NCBI GenBank assembly: GCA_026414725.1
Contig: JAOAIL010000001.1
Location: 1-52,565 of the forward strand
Length of the DNA: 52,565 bases
Direction of reading: 5' to 3'
DNA from: a bacterium
Lineage (GTDB): Bacteria > Ratteibacteria > UBA8468 > B48-G9 > JAFGKM01
Both the position numbers and the translations under genes were made by a program. Each line of letters starts with the position of its first letter. Position 1 is the stretch's first letter. This document shows, piece after piece, positions 43,434 to 50,416 of the stretch. The notes beneath the pieces were generated by a model. It saw only the letters and a program-made list of their open reading frames with translations, was not told where the DNA came from and made no database searches.

Positions 43434-44203
43434 TGTTTATCACTACCTTCTATCACTTCAATTATCTTTAAACGGATTGTATCCCAGACATCCTCCGAAT
43501 CATATACATTTCTATCATCCGGAGAAAGATAAGAAATAACCTGACTTTTAAAAATATCATAATTGATTGAGAAAATATTGTTTTTTGTCTTTGATATTGT
43601 TATTTTATCCAGATTTTTAAGTATTTTGGAAGTATCTACGCCCATTATTATTAAAAGATATGTATCAAAAATATCTCTCGCCTGTGGAATTTTTCTTGAT
43701 GAGATCGCAACTATCTTCTGTAAAAAAGATGCCTCCGCAGTATAATGGCGAACCAGCACAGGAGCTATTTCATATTTTTTAAGGATTATTGGGTCCACTG
43801 CTTCAAATCTGCTTTCTGTTTTTCCCACATCTCTTCTTGAAAACTCTATTTTTGTTGGTATATATGTCTTCGTTTGTCCGTAACCAAGAGATAATTTCCA
43901 TCTCTGTGTTGTTTCTGTCTGCTTGGACTCTGTTATATTTCCAATAGTCAATCCTTTTACAGAAAGTGCCTCTTTAAATGTAGAAGACCTCAATATCCTG
44001 TTTACATCTTCCCTGAATTTTTGAACAGATATATCCTGTAGGTCAAAGTCAATATCTTCTGAATATCTCGGACTTTTGAAGAAAAACCTCAGATTACAAC
44101 CACCTTTAAGAACATAATGCTTACGGTCTATCTTCTGCGACAAAAAAAGAAGAAAAACCAACTGAAAACATTCCACTCTTTCTTCTATATTAAGAACCTT
44201 CAC
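43430..44203 (-). CDS. abiEii: AbiEii-family nucleotidyltransferase toxin
   Basis: The 257-residue product carries the AbiEii/MenT nucleotidyltransferase motif LKGGCNLRFFFKSPRYSEDI followed by DFDL, which includes the metal-binding Asp pair, then KIEFSRRD and a helical C-terminus with SRKIPQARDIFDTYLL. Such toxins transfer nucleotides, in known cases onto tRNA, and are bacteriostatic; AbiE also aborts phage infection. The start codon is GTG at 44203, decided by GAGGAG upstream. It is the first gene of the pair and lies 33 nt after the -10 box of a strong promoter with a palindromic operator. Confidence 0.88.
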   Translation of the reverse strand: MKVLNIEERVECFQLVFLLFLSQKIDRKHYVLKGGCNLRFFFKSPRYSEDIDFDLQDISVQKFREDVNRILRSSTFKEALSVKGLTIGNITESKQTETTQRWKLSLGYGQTKTYIPTKIEFSRRDVGKTESRFEAVDPIILKKYEIAPVLVRHYTAEASFLQKIVAISSRKIPQARDIFDTYLLIIMGVDTSKILKNLDKITISKTKNNIFSINYDIFKSQVISYLSPDDRNVYDSEDVWDTIRLKIIEVIEGSDKQ

Positions 44204-44236
44204 TTTTCTCCTCTGTTCTTCTATCTCTCTATTTAT

Positions 44237-44265
44237 ATATTACCTGAAATTGACATATATGTCAA
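44237..44265 (-). promoter_or_regulatory. Promoter of the AbiE pair
   Basis: On the minus strand: perfect TTGACA (44265-44260), a 17-nt spacer and TAATAT (44242-44237). The predicted leader is about 26-30 nt before the GTG of abiEii. Confidence 0.75.
44250..44265. promoter_or_regulatory. 16-bp palindrome, candidate AbiEi operator
   Basis: TTGACATATATGTCAA is a perfect palindrome that contains the -35 box of the AbiE promoter on one strand and a -35 box of an opposite promoter on the other. A bound regulator would block both. Autoregulation by AbiEi through inverted repeats is known in the family; binding to this site is inference. Confidence 0.65.
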
Positions 44266-44278
44266 CTTCTTGTATTAT
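44250..44278 (+). promoter_or_regulatory. Second, divergent promoter from the same palindrome
   Basis: Plus strand: perfect TTGACA (44250-44255), 17-nt spacer and TATTAT (44273-44278). The region 44279-44399 downstream holds only a 12-codon frame (MWIFIENSDVMR, from 44282) and two small hairpins (GGGA/TCCC at 44355-44373 and ATCTC/GAGAT at 44374-44388). A transcript would then run antisense into lpdA. No gene for it to serve is visible. Confidence 0.5.
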
Positions 44279-44399
44279 ATTATGTGGATTTTTATTGAAA
44301 ATAGCGATGTAATGCGATAAAATCATCATTACCCGTTATCCTTCACTAATATTAGGGAGAATAAATATTTCCCATCTCAAATAGAGATTATATAAATAT

Positions 44400-45713
44400 C
44401 TATTTCTTCTTTGGGGGAAGATGGATACTTTTGGATTTCAGGTCATAGACCGCTTCCATAATTCCTTCTGCGAAGGTAGGATGGCAGTATAGAATTTTTT
44501 CAAGGTCTTTTATCTTCAGTCCATTAGAAATTGCGAGGGTGGCAAAAGAGACAAGTTCTGTAGCACCTTTACCTATTATATGAATACCCACTATTTTTTC
44601 TGTTGATTTTTCAGCGATTACTTTGAAAAATCCATCTGTCTTTTTATCCGCATAGGCACGGCCTAAGGCAGAATAAGGGAATTTACCCACCATTACATCT
44701 ATCCCCTCCTCCCCTGCCTTCTCTTCTGTGAGTCCACAGACACCAATTTCTGGGTCTGTGAATATAACCTCAGGAATAACACTATAGTCAATGGTCACAT
44801 CTTTACCACAGATATTTTCTGCAGCAACCTCTCCTTCTTTTGTTGCAACATAGGCAAGCTGATATTTACCGTTTACATCACCTGCTGCATAAACACCATC
44901 TATATTTGTTCTCAATCTTTCATCTGTCTTAATCCCTTTCCTGTCTAATTCAATCCCATTAAGTTCCGGTACATTAGCCACTACTCCAACTGATACAAAA
45001 ATCTTCTCTGCTTCAATGGTTTCACAACTTGTAAGTTTCTTATTAATGTTTACCTCTATACCTCTTTTTTCAAACTGTTTTTTCAGAAGTTCTGTTATCT
45101 CTCTGTCTTTCCCTGGAAGAAGTGTATCCATCATCTCATAAATTTTTACTTTAACCCCAAACTTGTTTAATATTGAAGCAAACTCACATCCGATGAAACC
45201 ACCACCTATGATGGCGAGTGATTCTGGGAGTTTCTGGAACTGCCATATATGGTCTGAAACAATAACCCTCGCATCCCCTTTGAAACAATCAGGGACAAAA
45301 GAAGAAGCACCTGTAGAAATTACAATATTATCTGCTGTATATACCTTACCATTAACTTCAACTGCTTTCTGTTCAACAAATTTTGCCTTTCCTTTTATTA
45401 CTTCCACTCCATAACTTTTAAGAAGCATACTTATACCAGTTCTCAGTTTCAATATCACATCATTCAGAACTTCATTTAATACCTTACTCCAATCATAACT
45501 TACATTCTTTTCAATAGATTTATATTTTGGGGAAGAAATCTCTTCAGAAGCAGTATATAATGCCTTTGTTGGAATACACCCTCTGTTAAGACATACACCA
45601 CCGAGAGCGAATTCTTCAATAAGCACAACCTTTTTGCCATAACTGGCACATTTTATTGCAGATGGATAACCCGCAGGGCCTCCCCCTATAACTATTACAT
45701 CATACTTTTCCAT
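44400..45713 (-). CDS. lpdA: Dihydrolipoamide dehydrogenase (E3)
   Basis: A flavoprotein disulfide reductase of 437 residues that reoxidises lipoyl groups of 2-oxoacid dehydrogenases. FAD-binding motif VIGGGPAGYPSAI, redox pair in GGVCLNRGCIPTKAL, second dinucleotide site IIGGGFIGCEFAS, GVYAAGDVNG, and the catalytic His-Glu in CHPTFAEGIMEA are all present. It is slightly shorter than the usual 460-475 residues. It overlaps the gmhB-like gene by 14 nt and is far from the E1/E2 genes (13642-16783), which it may serve. Confidence 0.93.
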   Translation of the reverse strand: MEKYDVIVIGGGPAGYPSAIKCASYGKKVVLIEEFALGGVCLNRGCIPTKALYTASEEISSPKYKSIEKNVSYDWSKVLNEVLNDVILKLRTGISMLLKSYGVEVIKGKAKFVEQKAVEVNGKVYTADNIVISTGASSFVPDCFKGDARVIVSDHIWQFQKLPESLAIIGGGFIGCEFASILNKFGVKVKIYEMMDTLLPGKDREITELLKKQFEKRGIEVNINKKLTSCETIEAEKIFVSVGVVANVPELNGIELDRKGIKTDERLRTNIDGVYAAGDVNGKYQLAYVATKEGEVAAENICGKDVTIDYSVIPEVIFTDPEIGVCGLTEEKAGEEGIDVMVGKFPYSALGRAYADKKTDGFFKVIAEKSTEKIVGIHIIGKGATELVSFATLAISNGLKIKDLEKILYCHPTFAEGIMEAVYDLKSKSIHLPPKKK

Positions 45714-46263
45714 TTTTATTCCTCTTTATTATAAAATCCGCTGCTTCTTTCAAGTTATTAAAGATATAGTCGGGTTTTGTCTCCCAGTTTTCAACTTCTT
45801 CTTTCGTTTTCGTTTTTCCTGTAAGAACCAGAACTGTCTTCGCACCGATATTTTTACCTGCAATCACATCAATATCACTATCCCCTATAAAATATGTCCT
45901 CTGGAAATCAATGTTCCCTATCTCTTCCTTTGCCTTCATAAACATTCCTGTCTTTGGTTTTCTACAATCGCAATCTTCTTCTGATGTATGCACACAGTAA
46001 TAAACCCCTGCAAGTTCTACTCCTTCTTTCTTTAATATGTTTTTCATTCTTTCTGTTATATCCTGAAGGTCCTCTATCTTAAACAGCCCTTTGTTTATTC
46101 CTGACTGATTGGAGATAATAACAAGACGGTATCCATTGCTATACAATAGTTTAAGCCCTTCAATAGCACCATCTATAAAAGCGAACTCACCCCAGTTTTT
46201 TATATAGTCATTCGGGGTGAAAATAGAAATAACACCATCCCTATCAAGGAATACCGTTTTCAT
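45700..46263 (-). CDS. gmhB: D-glycero-D-manno-heptose-1,7-bisphosphate 7-phosphatase-like HAD protein
   Basis: A HAD-IIIA phosphatase of 187 residues. It has the nucleophile Asp pair in FLDRDGVI, the motif IISNQSGI, the zinc-loop Cys/His pattern CVHTSEEDCDCRKPKTG and the acidic motif FIGDSDIDVIAG. GmhB acts in ADP-heptose synthesis for LPS core, which would fit an LPS-bearing diderm (lptE present). Related histidinol-phosphate phosphatases share the fold, so the exact substrate is likely but not certain. It lies 12 nt after argC and overlaps lpdA. Confidence 0.85.
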   Translation of the reverse strand: MKTVFLDRDGVISIFTPNDYIKNWGEFAFIDGAIEGLKLLYSNGYRLVIISNQSGINKGLFKIEDLQDITERMKNILKKEGVELAGVYYCVHTSEEDCDCRKPKTGMFMKAKEEIGNIDFQRTYFIGDSDIDVIAGKNIGAKTVLVLTGKTKTKEEVENWETKPDYIFNNLKEAADFIIKRNKNGKV

Positions 46264-46275
46264 AATATAGATTTT

Positions 46276-47292
46276 TCAGAAGAATGGCAGTGTCTCTTTT
46301 AAACCCAGCATTAAATTCATATTCTGAACTGCCTGACCACTTGCACCCTTTACAAGGTTATCAATAGCAGCAACCACAACAAGAATTTTCTTGTCCACAA
46401 GTTTAATTCCTATATCACAGTAATTGGTATTAACAACATTCTTAACCTCTGGAGAGACACCATACTTCATTATCCTAACAAATGGTTCATCCTCGTATGT
46501 CTTCTCATATACTTCCTGTAATTTCTCCTCTGCTATCTCGCTTTTAAGATTTATATAGCAGGTAGAAAGAATACCCTGATTGTAAGGGACGAGATGAGGA
46601 ACAAATGTAATGGAGTATTTACCATTTCCTGCTTTATTTACCATCTCTTCCATTTCAGGTTGATGTCTGTGTTCTCCTATTTTATATGCTTTTATACTCT
46701 CATTACACTCCACAAAAAGTGTCCCAATAGTAGGAGTTCTACCTGCGCCTGTAACCCCACTTTTTGAATCAACAAAAACCTTTTCTTCTATCATATGGTT
46801 TTTAACAAGTGGGAATAGGGCTAAAATTACAGATGTGGGATAACATCCCGGATTGGCTACAAAATCACTGTTTTTTATCTTTTCTCTGTTTATTTCAGGT
46901 AGTCCATAAACAAACCTGCTGTTTAATTCCGGGCAGGTATGTTTTAAATAGAATTTCTCATAGATTCTAATGTCATCAAACCTGAAGTCAGCACTGAGGT
47001 CTATAATCTTTTTCTTCATTTCGGCAATTTGAGGGACAAGTTTCATTGAAACGGAATGAGGGAGGGCAAGAAATACAACATCACACTTCTCTATCTTTTT
47101 CCAGTCAGGGGTATTTTCGCATTTAAGATTGATACGTCCTTTCAGACGAGGAATAATATCTGTTATTTCTGGTGTCCCTTCTTCGGGAGCAACAAAACCA
47201 GCAGTTATCTCTATTTTGGGATGAGAAATAAGAAGTTCCACAAGTTTCTGCCCTGCGTATCCAGAGATTCCGAATATCGCTATCCTTATCAT
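46276..47292 (-). CDS. argC: N-acetyl-gamma-glutamyl-phosphate reductase
   Basis: ArgC reduces N-acetylglutamyl-5-phosphate in arginine synthesis. The 338-residue product starts with GISGYAGQKLVELL (Rossmann loop), has the catalytic Cys in ANPGCYPTSVILAL near residue 149, SGVTGAGR, and HRHQPEME in the substrate site. Length is normal for the long form. It follows rpsI by 3 nt, so it is coupled to a ribosomal protein gene; no other arg gene is present in this window. Confidence 0.96.
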   Translation of the reverse strand: MIRIAIFGISGYAGQKLVELLISHPKIEITAGFVAPEEGTPEITDIIPRLKGRINLKCENTPDWKKIEKCDVVFLALPHSVSMKLVPQIAEMKKKIIDLSADFRFDDIRIYEKFYLKHTCPELNSRFVYGLPEINREKIKNSDFVANPGCYPTSVILALFPLVKNHMIEEKVFVDSKSGVTGAGRTPTIGTLFVECNESIKAYKIGEHRHQPEMEEMVNKAGNGKYSITFVPHLVPYNQGILSTCYINLKSEIAEEKLQEVYEKTYEDEPFVRIMKYGVSPEVKNVVNTNYCDIGIKLVDKKILVVVAAIDNLVKGASGQAVQNMNLMLGLKETLPFF

Positions 47293-47295
47293 TTC

Positions 47296-47694
47296 TTATC
47301 TCTTTGTCCACTGGAACTTCTTTCTCGCACCTTTCTGCCCGTATTTCTTCCTTTCTTTCATCCGTGGGTCTCTGGTAAGTAATCCATACTCCCTCAATGT
47401 AGAAACTAAGGAAGGATTATATTTCGCAATTGCTCTCGCAATCCCCAGTTTTAAAGCATCCACATGACCGGTGAGACCACCACCTGAAACCTTCGCATAG
47501 ACATCAAAAAGGCCTGCTGTCTCTGTTACATTGAGTGGCTTTATAACCTCATCAACCTGATATGGAAGTGGAAAGTACTCTTTGATTTCCTTTCCATTTA
47601 TAAAAATCTGTCCCTTCCCTTCTTTAATCTTTACCACGGCGGTGGCGGTTTTTCTTCTCCCTATTCCAATAATCATATTTGCTTGTTCTGCCAT
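47296..47694 (-). CDS. rpsI: 30S ribosomal protein S9
   Basis: A 132-residue ribosomal protein whose C-terminal tail reaches the P-site tRNA. It has GIGRRKTATAVVKI, GGGLTGHVDALKLGIARAI and the basic end KYGQKGARKKFQWTKR, ending with the conserved Lys-Arg. The usual partner rplM is not upstream; xylB lies there, 90 nt away. GGAGG precedes the ATG. It is followed closely by argC. Confidence 0.97.
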   Translation of the reverse strand: MAEQANMIIGIGRRKTATAVVKIKEGKGQIFINGKEIKEYFPLPYQVDEVIKPLNVTETAGLFDVYAKVSGGGLTGHVDALKLGIARAIAKYNPSLVSTLREYGLLTRDPRMKERKKYGQKGARKKFQWTKR

Positions 47695-47731
47695 ATCTTT
47701 TCCTCCACATTTAAAATTTTCAGGACTTAAA

Positions 47732-47765
47732 GATTGCAGGTCTAAAAATTCCTAATCTTGCAATC
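47732..47765 (-). promoter_or_regulatory. Inverted repeat in the rpsI leader
   Basis: GATTGCA and TGCAATC (7 bp, 20-nt spacing) flank inner bases that can add a GG/CC pair, 38-71 nt before the rpsI start on the minus strand. It could be a leader structure, for example for ribosomal-protein feedback, or the end of the xylB transcript. No T-tract follows, so it is not a typical terminator. Confidence 0.3.
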
Positions 47766-47784
47766 ATAAATAGTAAGTTAGATT

Positions 47785-49290
47785 TTATGAAATTTCAGCG
47801 AGGTTGTCAAATATACCCTTAACATTTTTATAGATGTTCCCATAAAGAGTATAAAATTTATTATATAACTCAGTATTTCGTACATCCGGTATAAACACTT
47901 TTTCATCTTCTTTTACCAGTTTTTTGCAGGCGGTCTTTACATCGCTATACATACCCACTCCTACACCTGCAAGGACTGCTGCACCAAAAGAAGGTCCTTC
48001 TTCAACCTTCAATCTTACAGTATCTCCATCAAAAACATCTGCCATCATTTTACACCACAAATCACTCTTAGCCCCTCCACCTGTAATACGAAATCTTTTT
48101 CCTTCAGGCACACCTATTTCTTTCATAATCCTTATACTATCTTTCAATCCAAAAGACACCCCTTCCATTACAGCCCTTACAAAGTGTTCTTTTCTGTGTT
48201 TAAGAGATATACCAAAAAAGATACCTCTCGCATTAGGGTCAGGATAGGGACATCTTTCACCGGTTAGATAAGGTAAAAACAGAAGTCCTTCACTCCCTAC
48301 TGGTACCTGCCCTGCCATATCCGTCATAATGTTATATGATGTCTCTTTACCAAAAAGAGTATCTCTTAACCATCTGAATGAACCACCAGCAGAAAGCATA
48401 ACCCCCATTATATGCCACTTTCCAGGAACCGCATGACAAAAGGTATGTAGCCGTCCTTCAGGGTCAACAAAAATATCTTCAAGATGTGCAAAAACAACCC
48501 CGCTTGTACCTAAAGAAACCGATACAAATCCTTCTTCAACAATTCCACTTCCTATTCCACCTGCTGCCTGGTCCCCAGCACCTGCTACAACAGGTGTACC
48601 TTCCTGAATACCTGTTAGCCCTGAAACTTCCTTTGTTATATATCCGGTTAATTCAGGTGATTCAAAACATTCAGGCAGTAAAGAAGAAGATATATCAAGT
48701 GCCTCAAGTATCTCTTCTGACCATTTCCTTCTCTTTACATCAAAAAGAGAGGTTCCTGAAGCATCTGCTACATCCGTTGCAAAAACACCTGTAAGACAGA
48801 ACCTTATATAGTCCTTTGGGAGGAGAACCTTTGAGATATTTTTATAAACCTCTGGGTGGTTATTTCTTAACCAGACAATTTTGGGTGCCTGGAAACCAGT
48901 TAAAACAGGGTTACAGGTAATTTCAAAAACCTTTTTCTTCCCCACTTTTTCTGTTATCTCTTCACATTCCTTTGCTGTTCTCTGGTCACACCATAATATC
49001 GCAGGATGGATAACCGCGCCTTTGTTATTAAGAAATACACTTCCATGCATCTGTCCTGTAAGTCCTATCCCTCTTATCTCCGTCCCTTTAACTCCTGTCT
49101 CTTCAATAAGTCTCCTTATTCCCTTTACTGTCGCTTCCCACCAATCAGAAGGATTTTGTTCTGCCCAGCCGGGCTTTGGAGTAAAAAGGGGATATTCCTC
49201 AGTAACACTACCTTGGATACGACCTCCTTCATCAATAAGGAGTATCTTAACACCTGTGGTACCAACATCAATACCTAAAAGATATTCCAT
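47785..49290 (-). CDS. xylB: Xylulokinase (FGGY family)
   Basis: A sugar kinase of 501 residues with the two FGGY domains. Motifs include LLGIDVGTTGVKILLID (phosphate 1), GLTGQMHGSVF, ILWCDQRT, GAGDQAAGGIGSG and RITGGGAKSDLW (adenosine motif). It phosphorylates D-xylulose to xylulose-5-phosphate for the pentose phosphate pathway; a related pentulose is possible. It lies 1 nt after the PmoA-like gene, so sugar use is suggested for both. No xylose isomerase or transporter is beside it. Confidence 0.94.
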   Translation of the reverse strand: MEYLLGIDVGTTGVKILLIDEGGRIQGSVTEEYPLFTPKPGWAEQNPSDWWEATVKGIRRLIEETGVKGTEIRGIGLTGQMHGSVFLNNKGAVIHPAILWCDQRTAKECEEITEKVGKKKVFEITCNPVLTGFQAPKIVWLRNNHPEVYKNISKVLLPKDYIRFCLTGVFATDVADASGTSLFDVKRRKWSEEILEALDISSSLLPECFESPELTGYITKEVSGLTGIQEGTPVVAGAGDQAAGGIGSGIVEEGFVSVSLGTSGVVFAHLEDIFVDPEGRLHTFCHAVPGKWHIMGVMLSAGGSFRWLRDTLFGKETSYNIMTDMAGQVPVGSEGLLFLPYLTGERCPYPDPNARGIFFGISLKHRKEHFVRAVMEGVSFGLKDSIRIMKEIGVPEGKRFRITGGGAKSDLWCKMMADVFDGDTVRLKVEEGPSFGAAVLAGVGVGMYSDVKTACKKLVKEDEKVFIPDVRNTELYNKFYTLYGNIYKNVKGIFDNLAEIS

Positions 49291-49291
49291 T

Positions 49292-50416
49292 CTATTTGTT
49301 TAAGTCCGGCGGATATATAAAATTAAGATACCTTTCTGCAACCTTTGCTTCTTCTGTATAGCCAGAATGGATATAGATACGGTGATAGAGTTTTAATTCA
49401 TTCATATATGGCAGTATATATGTTCCTGTATTACTCCTATCACCTGTAAAATCAGAGAGACCAAAGAAGTTTGCAGTATAAAGCCCATAATTTCTTATAT
49501 GCCACCATGTAGGATATCTAAAATTAGCGGGATAATCAAATACAGCAATTCCACATTTTATTCCCTCAACTTCACCACAGTAATCACACCATTCTGCTCT
49601 TTTGCCCCAGCACTCTGCCTCTCCTTTTGCCCCATAGGAATTTACCATAAACCCTTTTCTATCTCCCTGCATTTCAGGATTCACCCTTATACTTAATAAA
49701 CCTGACTCTTTAGTATCTTTGAAAACAACCTCTTTTTCACTTGCCCGCAGGATAACCCTGTGGTCTATTATTCTGCTTTCCACAGGAAGGTTGTAAATAA
49801 CTATTATCCGCTCTTCCTCAATAATCTTTTCATTTTTATCACTTACCCAGTTGCTTAACGTATGTATCTTTCCAAAAACAGGACCTGATGTTATTTCAAT
49901 AAACTTCTGATGGACTGTTCTTCCATGTCCGGGCATCTCAGACCAGTTATCTGTTCCGTTGATATCTCCATGTGCCACCCATATACCCCGGTGGTGTGGA
50001 TGGTCTATCTTTTCAGGATTTCCCTCTTTTGCAGGTGTCCTCAAAATAACTTTTCCACCAGGACCTATAACAGGAAAAAGATATGGTCTTACAACCTTTT
50101 CAGAGTAGTTATAGGATGTAAAATATTCCTCATTTATAAACACATTTACCATGCCTTCATCTTTATTGTCTGAAAGTTTTACATATAAAGGAACACTTCC
50201 TGCCTTCTTAACAGAAAGTTTCAACTCTTCTCCTGATTTTATAACATGAGGTATAAAAGTAAGATATATCTTCTCATCCTTTCTTTCTGTTTGTCCGTAT
50301 ATCTCTACTTTGTCTGAAGATAAAATAAAAACCCCTTCCTCTCCATCCCAGTTAACAGAAACAGGAGACCCTGTAAAATCTCTACTTCCTTTATTTACCA
50401 GCACTATTTCTTTCAT
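49292..50416 (-). CDS. PmoA-like protein (DUF6807 family)
   Basis: A 374-residue beta-rich protein of the family named after PmoA but unrelated to methane oxidation in this form. The motif [20 protein letters not shown] (near residues 140-160) is the family hallmark, with further conserved stretches [15 protein letters not shown] and [20 protein letters not shown]. Such genes often sit with carbohydrate-degradation genes; the function is unknown. I chose the ATG at 50416 because GGAGGGAAAAG precedes it; a longer reading from 50458 lies inside lon. It overlaps the lon stop by 26 nt and is followed by xylB. Confidence 0.88.
   Translation of the reverse strand: MKEIVLVNKGSRDFTGSPVSVNWDGEEGVFILSSDKVEIYGQTERKDEKIYLTFIPHVIKSGEELKLSVKKAGSVPLYVKLSDNKDEGMVNVFINEEYFTSYNYSEKVVRPYLFPVIGPGGKVILRTPAKEGNPEKIDHPHHRGIWVAHGDINGTDNWSEMPGHGRTVHQKFIEITSGPVFGKIHTLSNWVSDKNEKIIEEERIIVIYNLPVESRIIDHRVILRASEKEVVFKDTKESGLLSIRVNPEMQGDRKGFMVNSYGAKGEAECWGKRAEWCDYCGEVEGIKCGIAVFDYPANFRYPTWWHIRNYGLYTANFFGLSDFTGDRSNTGTYILPYMNELKLYHRIYIHSGYTEEAKVAERYLNFIYPPDLNK

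Noticed and set aside
44117-44320. 67-codon plus-strand frame across the AbiE start
   Set aside because: It runs antisense to abiEii, has a low-complexity lysine-rich start and spans both promoters; only its last 12 codons after the plus promoter were considered.
44204-44399. 5S rRNA or tRNA in the largest intergenic gap
   Set aside because: No 5S-like conserved loop, cloverleaf or CCA-like end is present.
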